DNA of 64,000 nt from Mesomycoplasma flocculare ATCC 27399 (GTDB taxonomy: Bacteria; Bacillota_I; Bacilli_A; Mycoplasmatales; Metamycoplasmataceae), in assembly GCF_000815065.1 (NCBI RefSeq), contig NZ_CP007585.1, forward strand, positions 558,001 through 622,000, read 5' to 3'. This document shows, piece after piece, positions 55,233-64,000 of the stretch (the first letter of the stretch is position 1; the number at the start of each line of letters is the position of its first letter). Position numbers and translations under genes: made by a program. Under the pieces are notes generated by a model. It saw only the letters and a list, made by a program, of their open reading frames with translations. It was not told the DNA's origin and did not search any database.

Positions 55233-57002
55233 CTACGATTCCCCTTCTATCTCAAGATATTTTTTATTTTTATGACCGCGAAAATCTACTCTTGCAATTT
55301 CTTCATAATATTGATCTCTGCCATCCAAATCCCTAGAAAAGGGAGGGTGTTCTTCTAGAATTAATTCTTTTTCTTGTTGGCTATATAAATTAGTATTTTC
55401 TAGAAAGTCTGTAAAACGATCAAATTCATGGTCTATTTCTTTTAGATATTTATTCAATGCATCCCGATATAAAATTAATTCTTCCCTCGATGATTCAATC
55501 ACATTTTTAGATAAATTGTTATATCTTGGTGATCTAGAAACAAAAAATTCGGGATCCATGCCATCACGCAGAAAAATATCTTGTTCAAGTTTGACCAATT
55601 TTTGTTTAAAATAATATTTTAAAATTTCGTATTTACCTTGATAAATATTATCATATAAATTTGAATGACCAAATCAGTAATAAATTTTTTGATTATCAAC
55701 ATACAATAAAATGAAATTTTTTAATGCAATTGGCAAAATTCATCCTTCGCCTCCACAATCAACGGAGTAGTAAGATGGTTTAAATCAAAAAACTGGCTTT
55801 TTTGAGTCAAATTGGGAAATTATTTCATCAAAAAGTCCGTATTCTTGCCCACCAAAGTAAAAAATTTCGAAATTTTCAAGTTTTAATTTCCCCCATCTTG
55901 GCAGAATTAAATAATCAGGTTTATTGGGGTAAAAATATTGATCTTCAATTTCATATTTTGGGCCAAATAAAATTTGCAACAAATAGATTAATTCAATTTT
56001 ATTTGTCCAATTATTCAAATTATCATAATAAGTTTGGCCTCTTTTACCAAAAAGTTCGATGCAATATTTTCGATATTCTGGGCCAAATTTATCAAATCAA
56101 CTAAGAATAAATTTATCACGATTTTCAATATTTAAGTTAAGCTTTTTAATCCCGTATTTTTCAAATTTTTTAAGCAAATTTTCATAAGTTTCAAAAGTAA
56201 ATACATTTTGAATTGGTTGAATTTGGGTTTTTTCACTAAAATTATAATTCTCTTTTAATAACAAATTGTAAATATTTTCTACATTTTGCCCTAAATATGC
56301 TTTATTTATATCTACAAACTTTGAATTATATTCATATCAATTTGATAAAAAATCAAAGATTTTTTCGTGATAATTTGCTAAATTTTTTGGTTTTGCATAA
56401 GGAACACTTTCCTGTATTTCCTTAATAATTAAAGCTTCAATTTCTCTTAATTCGCTTTTTGATTTAAACATTTTTGAAAAGACAGCCGGATAAGAGATTG
56501 AAAATTCGCATTTTTCAATATCATCAAAGTTTTCAAAGACAACAACAACAACTTCTTCAAAACCTTTACCGTCTAAATAATCATATAAACCACGAAGTTC
56601 ATCGATAAAATCAAAATTTTCTTTTCCATTTTTATCACAATATTCATTGTTTGCTCAACCGCCAATTAAACACCTAATATCATTATAAAAATGGAAATTA
56701 TTGAGCCTTTTGGAGAAAAATGCACTTTTTGTGATATCTTCTAGTTTTAAATTATAAATATAATCTTCTTGTTTATAATTTAAACTAATAATTCTTTCAA
56801 TTGGGTTAGGATAGAAGCCATTACTAAGGTAATATAATAAAAAATTTTCATAATAATACTCATAATTACAATTAGACGATAAACGAACTTCATGATCAAC
56901 TATATTTCGAATTGAACAACGACTTTTAATATTAATTTCTATATATTTTAGTTTTTTTAACTGTTTTTTTGCCTTAGATAATGAATTTATCAGCTTCTCC
57001 AT
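55233..57002 (-). CDS. Cassette protein B, copy 2 (589 aa)
   Basis: B2 is nearly the same as B1 except in two places. Near residues 40-60 the text DHEVRLSSNCNYEYYYENFL replaces the B1 version and is 2 residues shorter. In the middle PSYYSVDCGGEGW replaces PYYYPAYGSGEGW. An Arg codon of B1 (SNRYEY) is a UGA Trp here. One codon is lost in the KGFEEV region (LDGKG). The 29-bp overlap with A2 is kept. Confidence 0.75.
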
Positions 57003-58407
57003 ATAAAAAATGCACCTTTTCAATATTTAACATTTTTTTTCTTTTTATAAATTCGCGCTTTATGCCCCTTTTTTCATACCCTATCATTCTTAATCTCCTT
57101 ACATGATAACTGGGAAAATATATTTTTATGTATGATTGTTTATTTTGAGTTTTACTTGGTTGAATATCAAACTCATTTTTAGGGTTAGTTCAATCAATAG
57201 CATCATTAGCTAACCCTTCCCCAACAACAAAACGATCTTTAGTAAAACCGATATCTTTATTTAAATTATTATTTGGATCTGTTAGCCTTCCATTTCCTAG
57301 AATCAAATTTGCTGTATCTTTTGTTTTTTCAGCCAAATCTCACATAACTAATTCGTTATGTGAATAAAAATCAATAGGGGAATTTAATTTTTCCCTGATA
57401 TAATCACGGTCATCTTGATTCATTTTATCTTTTATTAAACTAGGCAGCAAATTATCAATAACAATTTGAGTTAATACTGATTGGGCTAGCAAACTCCCAA
57501 CGGCTAAAATTCAGGCTTGAGTTGCTGATATTTCTTCTTGACTAATAACAAAATAAGGTTTTAAGTTTTCAGTCTGAAAATTAAAAAATCAAGCAAGATG
57601 GATTCCCGTGTATTTTTCTAATTTTTCTTTATCTTTTACAATAGAAAGTTTTAAAGTCGTTGCCTTTGCTTTTGTTTTAATGCTAGACTCGCCTTTTTCT
57701 TTTGGCAATTTTTCTAAGTCAACCACAATTGAGCTTTCAGTTCTTGAAATAATCGGGCTATAATCAACTGGCGAATACTCACTTCTGCCGTTATCAATTC
57801 ATCTACGTAGGCTATCAACAACTTTTGGAACAGTTTTTACAGCTGCTACAGTAGCTGTTGTTGCTGCTACTGCAGCAATGGCAGCTGCAACAGCTTTTGT
57901 AATAAATGGAATAAAAGGAAGAAGGAAAAAGAAGGTTTTTTCAACCCGAGTTTGATTTTGAAGTTCTCTAAAGTCAAAAACGTGACCTTCAAATTTTAGT
58001 TTTGGTATACCTTTTTCAAAATAGAGTTCAGCTTTTTTGTTAACAAATTCAAGTGAAGCACTATTTAAAATTACCTGACCATCTTGATTAATTTGAATTT
58101 TAATATCATCTAGATTAGGAGTCTCTGAATGAGTGCTTGTTTTGTTTAGATGTGTTTGGGTTTTTTTAATATTTGCGTTGATAACAAGCGAATTTTGTTG
58201 GTTTTTGGTTGAAACAATTTGGACTAAATCATCAAAATTTAGCGGTTTTTTTGAATTTAATAAATCTATATCACGGGTTTCGAGTTTAAAATCTGAATAG
58301 CTTTTTGTATTTTGAAAATGTCAAAGAGGGCCAAAAACACTTAGTGTCAGTGAAAAGAAACCGACAATATTAGTGATAAACTTAAAAAGTTTCAGTTTTT
58401 TCTTCAT
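56974..58407 (-). CDS. Cassette protein A, copy 2 (477 aa)
   Basis: A2 has the same length as A1. It differs mostly near the C-terminus, where DIQPSKTQNKQSYIKIY replaces DIQPRAEKNHKPYIKIY, and at VMWDLAEK against VMRTLAEK; the W is encoded by UGA. The three hydrophobic segments are unchanged. Confidence 0.75.
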
Positions 58408-58498
58408 GTTTTTTCCTTTTAAAATTATAACATGTATTTAAGAATTTTTCTGAAAATATCATTTAAAAATATTGTATTTTAAAAGAATAAATTAATAC

Positions 58499-58516
58499 AA
58501 ATTAGCATGCTAATTT
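58499..58516. promoter_or_regulatory. 18-bp palindrome, copy 2
   Basis: Same palindrome as at 54618, here over the start of a broken 77-aa ORF. Kept unchanged although the ORF is shifted. Confidence 0.5.
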
Positions 58517-58739
58517 TAGACATCTTCAAAAAAGTGTGTCAAAATAAACAATACAGATTCACAGTTGAAGACAAATTTAAGTACATTAAAATTGTCAAAT
58601 CTAAAGGTTAAAAATCGCAATTTTGGATTTTACAGAAGAATTTAGCCAAATTTATAAAAAAGAAAAATGCAAAATAGACACAAAGAGTCAATTTTGGATG
58701 TATATGAAACAATTTAATAAGAAATTGAAATATAATTAA
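58507..58739 (+). pseudogene. Frameshifted 77-aa ORF
   Basis: The start and first 34 codons match the intact copies, but the text is CTAAAGGTTAAAAA instead of CTAAGGGGTTAAAAA, one base shorter. Translation hits a TAA at once. It is 233 bp against 234. Confidence 0.75.
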
Positions 58740-59112
58740 AAAACAATTAGAAATTATTTTCCCTAATCGGTTAAATAATGTAAAATTAAATTAGATTTCT
58801 ATTTGAAAAATCCCTAAAAAATTTAAAACACAAAATTATGAACACTCACTTTTTTAGTTTTAAAATTTTAACATATATTAAAAACTTTTTAGGGAAAATA
58901 CCTAAAAATATTATATTTTAAAAGAATAAGTTATTATGTTAATCAATCGCTAAAAATAAATTACAATAAAACTCAGGCACATTTTTGCAAATAAACATAA
59001 TTTCAACTATCAAAATTACTATTTTTAAATAGATAAAAATGAAAAACAAGTTAAGAATTTTAAAAATAAACTTAAATCTTTTGTCTTTAAATTTATTAAT
59101 TAATAAAAGGAT
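58740..59112. other. Repeated spacer downstream of B3
   Basis: Same sequence as 50976-51348 with few base changes. No gene is seen. Confidence 0.6.
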
Positions 59113-60882
59113 CTACGATTCCCCTTCTATCTCAAGATATTTTTTATTTTTATGACCGCGAAAATCTACTCTTGCAATTTCTTCATAATATTGATTTCTG
59201 CCATCCAAATCCCTAGAAAAGGGAGGGTGTTCTTCTAGAATTAATTCTTTTTCTTGTTGGCTATATAAATTAGTATTTTCTAGAAAGTCTGTAAAACGAT
59301 CAAATTCATGGTCTATTTCTTTTAGATATTTATTCAATGCATCCCGATATAAAATTAATTCTTCCCTCGATGATTCAATCACATTTTTAGATAAATTGTT
59401 ATACCTTGGTGATCTAGAAACAAAAAATTCGGGATCCATGCCATCACGCAGAAAAATATCTTGTTCAAGTTTGACCAATTTTTGTTTAAAATAATATTTT
59501 AAAATTTCGTATTTACCTTGATAAATATTATCATATAAATTTGAATGACCAAATCAGTAATAAATTTTTTGATTATCAACATACAATAAAATGAAATTTT
59601 TTAATGCAATTGGCAAAATTCATCCTTCGCCTCCACAATCAACGGAGTAGTAAGATGGTTTAAATCAAAAAACTGGCTTTTTTGAGTCAAATTGGGAAAT
59701 TATTTCATCAAAAAGTCCGTATTCTTGCCCACCAAAGTAAAAAATTTCGAAATTTTCAAGTTTTAATTTCCCCCATCTTGGCAGAATTAAATAATCAGGT
59801 TTATTGGGGTAAAAATATTGATCTTCAATTTCATATTTTGGGCCAAATAAAATTTGCAACAAATAGATTAATTCAATTTTATTTGTCCAATTATTCAAAT
59901 TATCATAATAAGTTTGGCCTCTTTTACCAAAAAGTTCGATGCAATATTTTCGATATTCTGGGCCAAATTTATCAAATCAACTAAGAATAAATTTATCACG
60001 ATTTTCAATATTTAAGTTAAGCTTTTTAATCCCGTATTTTTCAAATTTTTTAAGCAAATTTTCATAAGTTTCAAAAGTAAATACATTTTGAATTGGTTGA
60101 ATTTGGGTTTTTTCACTAAAATTATAATTCTCTTTTAATAACAAATTGTAAATATTTTCTACATTTTGCCCTAAATATGCTTTATTTATATCTACAAACT
60201 TTGAATTATATTCATATCAATTTGATAAAAAATCAAAGATTTTTTCGTGATAATTTGCTAAATTTTTTGGTTTTGCATAAGGAACACTTTCCTGTATTTC
60301 CTTAATAATTAAAGCTTCAATTTCTCTTAATTCGCTTTTTGATTTAAACATTTTTGAAAAGACAGCCGGATAAGAGATTGAAAATTCGCATTTTTCAATA
60401 TCATCAAAGTTTTCAAAGACAACAACAACAACTTCTTCAAAACCTTTACCGTCTAAATAATCATATAAACCACGAAGTTCATCGATAAAATCAAAATTTT
60501 CTTTTCCATTTTTATCACAATATTCATTGTTTGCTCAACCGCCAATTAAACACCTAATATCATTATAAAAATGGAAATTATTGAGCCTTTTGGAGAAAAA
60601 TGCACTTTTTGTGATATCTTCTAGTTTTAAATTATAAATATAATCTTCTTGTTTATAATTTAAACTAATAATTCTTTCAATTGGGTTAGGATAGAAGCCA
60701 TTACTAAGGTAATATAATAAAAAATTTTCATAATAATACTCATAATTACAATTAAACAATAACTGAACTTCATGATCAACTATATTTCGAATTGAACAAC
60801 GACTTTTAATATTAATTTCTATATATTTTAGTTTTTTTAACTGTTTTTTTGCCTTAGATAATGAATTTATCAGCTTCTCCAT
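59113..60882 (-). CDS. Cassette protein B, copy 3 (589 aa)
   Basis: B3 matches B2 almost everywhere. It differs in the variable N-terminal spot (DHEVQLLFNCNYEYYYENFL) and at DGRNQYYEE against DGRDQYYEE near the end. The central variable text is the B2 type (PSYYSVDCGGEGW). It overlaps A3 by 29 bp. Confidence 0.75.
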
Positions 60883-62296
60883 ATAAAAAATGCACCTTTT
60901 CAATATTTAACATTTTTTTTCTTTTTATAAATTCGCGCTTTATGCCCCTTTTCTTATCCCCTATCATTCTTAATCTCCTTACATGATAACTGGGAAAATA
61001 TATTTTGACGTATGATTGATTATTTTGAGCTTTACTTGGTTGAATATCAAACTCATTTTTAGGGTTAGTTCAATCAATAGCATCATTAGCTAGCCCTTCC
61101 CCAACAACAAAACGATCTTTAGTAAAACCGATATCTTTATTTAAATTATTATTTGAATCTGTTAGCCTTCCATTTCTTAGAACCAAATTTGCTGTATCTT
61201 TTGTTTTTTCAGCCAAAGTTCTCATAACTAATTCGTTATGTGAATAAAAATCAATAGGGGAATTTAATTTTTCCCTGATATAATCACGGTCATCTTGATT
61301 CATTTTATCTTTTATTAAACTAGGCAGCAAATTATCAATAACAATTTGAGTTAATACTGATTGGGCTAGCAAACTCCCAACGGCTAAAATTCAGGCTTGA
61401 GTTGCTGATATTTCTTCTTGACTAATAACAAAATAAGGTTTTAAGTTTTCAGTCTGAAAATTAAAAAATCAAGCAAGATGGATTCCCGTGTATTTTTCTA
61501 ATTTTTCTAATTTTTCTTTATCTTTTACAATAGAAAGTTTTAAAGTCGTTGCCTTTGCTTTTGTTTTAATGCTAGACTCGCCTTTTTCTTTTGGCAATTT
61601 TTCTAAGTCAACCACAATTGAGCTTTCAGTTCTTGAAATAATCGGGCTATAATCAACTGGCGAATACTCACTTCTGCCGTTATCAATTCATCTACGTAGG
61701 CTATCAACAACTTTTGGAACAGTTTTTACAGCTGCTACAGTAGCTGTTGTTGCTGCTACTGCAGCAATGGCAGCTGCAACAGCTTTTGTAATAAATGGAA
61801 TAAAAGGAAGAAGGAAAAAGAAGGTTTTTTCAACCCGAGTTTGATTTTGAAGTTCTCTAAAGTCAAAAACGTGACCTTCAAATTTTAGTTTTGGTATACC
61901 TTTTTCAAAATAGAGTTCAGCTTTTTTGTTAACAAATTCAAGTGAAGCACTATTTAAAATTACCTGACCATCTTGATTAATTTGAATTTTAATATCATCT
62001 AAATTAGGAGTCTCTGAATGAGTGCTTGTTTTGTTTAGATGTGTTTGGGTTTTTTTAATATTTGCATTGATAACAAGCGAATTTTGTTGGTTTTTGGTTG
62101 AAACAATTTGGACTAAATCATCAAAATTTAGCGGTTTTTTTGAATTTAATAAATCTATATCACGGGTTTCGAGTTTAAAATCTGAATAGCTTTTTGTATT
62201 TTGAAAATGTCAAAGAGGGCCAAAAACACTTAGTGTCAGTGAAAAGAAACCGACAATATTAGTGATAAACTTAAAAAGTTTCAGTTTTTTCTTCAT
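60854..62296 (-). CDS. Cassette protein A, copy 3 (480 aa)
   Basis: A3 is three residues longer than A1 because of a 9-bp duplication (KEKLEKLEKYTG). The C-terminal variable spot reads DIQPSKAQNNQSYVKIY. NLVLRNGRLTDSN replaces NLVLGNGRLTDPN. Its upstream region differs from the other two copies. Confidence 0.75.
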
Positions 62297-62425
62297 GTTT
62301 TTTCCTTATTTATATATTCTTTAATTTTTAAAATTATTATTGATTTAAAATTATAAACATGTATTTAAGAATTTTTCTGAAAATATCATTTAAAAATATT
62401 GTATTTTAAAAGAATAAATTAATAC

Positions 62426-62443
62426 AAATTAGCATGCTAATTT
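62426..62443. promoter_or_regulatory. 18-bp palindrome, copy 3
   Basis: Same palindrome as at 54618, at the start of the intact ORF at 62434. Confidence 0.5.
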
Positions 62444-62667
62444 TAGACATCTTCAAAAAAGTGTGTCAAAATAAACAATACAGATTCACAGTTGAAGACA
62501 AATTTAAGTACATTAAAATTGTCAAATCTAAGGGGTTAAAAATCGCAATTTTACATTTTGCAGAAGAATTTATCCAAATTTATAAAAAAGAAAAATGCAA
62601 AATAGACACAAAGAGTCAATTTTGGATGTATATGAAACAATTTAATAAGAAATTGACACATAATTAA
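62434..62667 (+). CDS. 77-aa ORF, copy 4 (intact)
   Basis: Same product as at 54626 with changes EEFIQIYK for EEFSQIYK and KLTHN for KLKYN at the end. Intact, with the palindrome at its start. It lies at the right end of the array. Confidence 0.5.
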   Translation: MLILDIFKKVCQNKQYRFTVEDKFKYIKIVKSKGLKIAILHFAEEFIQIYKKEKCKIDTKSQFWMYMKQFNKKLTHN

Positions 62668-62780
62668 AAAACAATTAGAAATTATTTTCCCTAATCGGTT
62701 AAATAATGTAAAATTAAATTAAATTTCTATTTGAAAAATCCATAAAAATTTAAAACACAAAATTATGAATACTCCTTTTT
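62529..62780. repeat. Partial fourth repeat unit
   Basis: The unit sequence continues through the 77-aa ORF and about 110 bp of the spacer, then diverges near 62775-62785. This gives the right border of the array. Confidence 0.75.
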
Positions 62781-62886
62781 TTTAGAATTGAACCTTTTAA
62801 CTTTTTGCACATTTTAATTATTAACTTTAATTATAATAGTTTTAATATTCTGTGACATAATCAGAGCTTTTTAAATACTTTTAAGT

Positions 62887-62892
62887 TATAAT
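62887..62892 (+). promoter_or_regulatory. -10 box of the serine protease gene
   Basis: TATAAT 41 bp before the ATG at 62934. No strong ribosome-binding site is seen, and the rest of 62781-62933 is AT-rich without a gene. Confidence 0.5.
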
Positions 62893-62933
62893 ATACCTTA
62901 AATTTGTTATTTATAAGACACCTTTAAATAAAA

Positions 62934-63596
62934 ATGAAAAAATTTACTAAAAAATACGGCTTTATTGGTTTATTTTTGGCTCTAAATCTTGGAATTTTGT
63001 TGGCAAACGTTGCTTTGCTAACAAATAATTGAATAAAACTGAATCCAAAAGTTAATCTTGAAAGTCTTTTAAAGTCAATTGTTGAAATTAAGATTCAAAA
63101 AAATGAGGAAATTTCTTTTGCTACCGGTTTTGTTATAGATAATAAAATTATTACTAATAAACACATTCTTGAAAATAGCGATGAAATTGATATTTTTTAT
63201 CGGCTTGCAAATGAAAAAGACTATAAAAAAACCAGAATTATAAAAATTTCACAAAACTATGACATATTAAGTTTGCAATTAAACACACAAGTTAAAAATC
63301 TTGAAATAGAAGAAAATTTTAATTATGCCGATGAAATTTTTACAATTGGAAACCCACATAATCTTGGCTTGACAATCAGCAAAGGCATTATTTCAGGAAC
63401 TAATAAATTAGCAAATCAAAGTTTTGTTCGAACTAGTATCACAATTGAGCCAGGAAATAGTGGCGGACCTGTTTTAAATACTAAAAACAAAGTAATTGGG
63501 ATAATGACTTTTCGCCTTATAAATGAAAAACCAGTTCAAGGTATTTCTTTTTTTCTCCCTTCAAGTCAAATAAAAGAGTTTTTAAATTCAAATTAA
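62934..63596 (+). CDS. Trypsin-like (HtrA-type) serine protease, short form
   Basis: One N-terminal membrane segment (residues 9-30) anchors a small S1-fold protease outside the cell. The triad is visible: His77 in ITNKHILE, Asp110 in QNYDILSLQ, Ser176 in EPGNSGGPV. The order and the GNSGGP motif are those of HtrA/DegP proteins, but the 220 residues leave no room for a PDZ domain. One UGA Trp (NNWIKLN) is used. It stands alone after the cassette array. The substrate is unknown. Confidence 0.85.
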
Positions 63597-63725
63597 ATTT
63601 TTAATATTCTAAATTATTTACTATCAAAAACCATTAAATTAATATACTCCAAATTATTAAAATTTGTGATTAAGTTTTACTCTAGTAAGAAATTGTAGTG
63701 CGCAAAAACTATTATTAAATCCTCT
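63597..63725. other. Intergenic region between convergent genes
   Basis: AT-rich, 129 bp, between the serine protease and the broken gene on the other strand. No clear hairpin or gene is seen. Confidence 0.5.
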
Positions 63726-64000
63726 TTATTTTTTAAGATTTGAAAAGGTAATATTTCGACAAAGATAATAAAACGCCTCGTTAAGGCTCGGATGGGTATA
63801 AGCCATTTTTTGCAAGGGCAATTTGATTGACTAGAAGCGAAGCTTCTTCAAGGAAAATGTTACATCCAAGAATTTCAAAAGTTTTAGAATGGAAGAATAA
63901 CTCGATAAAACCGGCTTCAATTTCGCCATTAGCGTGGGCACGGGGCAAATTTTTTGCAAAAATTTTTGCTTTTTGTACTTTTTGTACTTTTTGTACTTTT
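63726..64000 (-). pseudogene. Broken C-terminus of a dihydrolipoamide-dehydrogenase-like gene (partial)
   Basis: The minus strand reads NGEIEAGFIELFFHSKTFEI, then LGCNIFLEEASLLVNQIALA, typical of the dimerisation domain of FAD disulphide oxidoreductases. That frame stops at 63781-63783. The expected ending, MAYTHPSLNEAFYYLCRN with the catalytic His-Glu pair, is present in another frame to a TAA at 63726. Some residues before it are missing. So a deletion with frameshift has broken the gene here. It runs off the window. Confidence 0.75.
63970..64000 (-). repeat. 9-bp tandem repeat at the window edge
   Basis: TTTTTGTAC on the plus strand repeats at least three times up to the last base of the window. 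On the minus strand it codes for VQK repeats in the frame of the oxidoreductase fragment. Extent beyond the window is unknown. Confidence 0.8.

Larger units (their letters stand above)
54721..58601. repeat. Tandem repeat unit 2 (about 3.88 kb)
   Basis: The second copy, in the same orientation. It holds a spacer, B2 and A2. It is closer to unit 3 than to unit 1 at the variable spots. Confidence 0.9.
58602..62528. repeat. Tandem repeat unit 3 (about 3.93 kb)
   Basis: The third copy. It is longer by a 9-bp duplication in A3 and by about 40 bp inserted between A3 and its -10 box. Confidence 0.9.

Noticed and set aside
51918-59984. Plus-strand ORFs of 100 codons at 51918, 55802 and 59682, kept in all three units
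   Set aside because: They lie opposite gene B in the middle of its reading frame. Their conservation follows from that of B and from the repeat itself. They have no ribosome-binding site of note.
50838-62780. The cassette array as an MIB-MIP immunoglobulin-cleaving system
   Set aside because: MIB-MIP pairs also come in tandem in mycoplasmas, but neither A nor B has the trypsin-like or Ig-binding features, and B has no export signal. The only serine protease is outside the repeat.
50838-62780. CRISPR array
   Set aside because: The repeats are 3.9 kb coding units. No short direct repeats with unique spacers of regular length were seen anywhere in the window.

Overview
The window comes from a mollicute of the Mycoplasma (Mesomycoplasma) hyopneumoniae type. 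The DNA is very AT-rich. UGA must be read as tryptophan: rpsN, rplE, rplB, rpsC, alaS, ftsH and the opp genes stay open and family-like only with that code. Two genes carry mycoplasma-type lipoprotein signals. I cannot fix the species from sequence alone.

Region 1 (1-9313, minus strand) is the S10-spc ribosomal protein operon in classical order, from rpsJ to rpsE, with a promoter and a stem-loop in the rpsJ leader. Several proteins (S5, L22, L23, L29) carry long charged extensions. Region 2 (9570-23318) is housekeeping: an unknown protein, rsmE, then alaS-ruvX, pth-tilS-ftsH, lysS and a HAD phosphatase on the plus strand, facing mnmE and an ABC-F ATPase on the minus strand.

Region 3 (23708-41841, plus strand) handles uptake. 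An intact fructose PTS permease (fruA) is followed by a broken fruK and a lipoprotein. Then comes a long opp operon: oppB, oppC, oppD, oppF, a 2033-residue PDxFFG protein with a HEYGH metalloprotease-like motif, and an OppA-like lipoprotein. A promoter, a Phe/Ile-rich leader ORF started from a triple SD-ATG repeat, and mutually exclusive antiterminator and terminator stems precede oppB. This looks like ribosome-mediated attenuation of peptide import, and it is the strongest candidate for an undescribed system here.

Region 4 (41983-50674) holds the mannitol PTS operon (mtlA-mtlD-mtlF, minus) divergent from an RpiR regulator. Next is an ascorbate-type PTS operon (minus): an Rpe-like epimerase, three unknown membrane proteins, then ulaC-ulaB-ulaA. 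Its head has a run of 20 A between promoter-like boxes, the layout of phase-variable mycoplasma promoters.

Region 5 (about 50740-62780) is a tandem triplication of a 3.88-kb unit. Each unit encodes, on the minus strand, a membrane protein A (477-480 aa) and an overlapping cytosolic protein B (589-592 aa). A small divergent plus-strand ORF starts inside an 18-bp palindrome. The families are not recognised. After the array come a short HtrA-like serine protease and, at the window edge, the broken C-terminus of a dihydrolipoamide-dehydrogenase-like gene with a 9-bp repeat. No tRNA, rRNA or CRISPR was seen.
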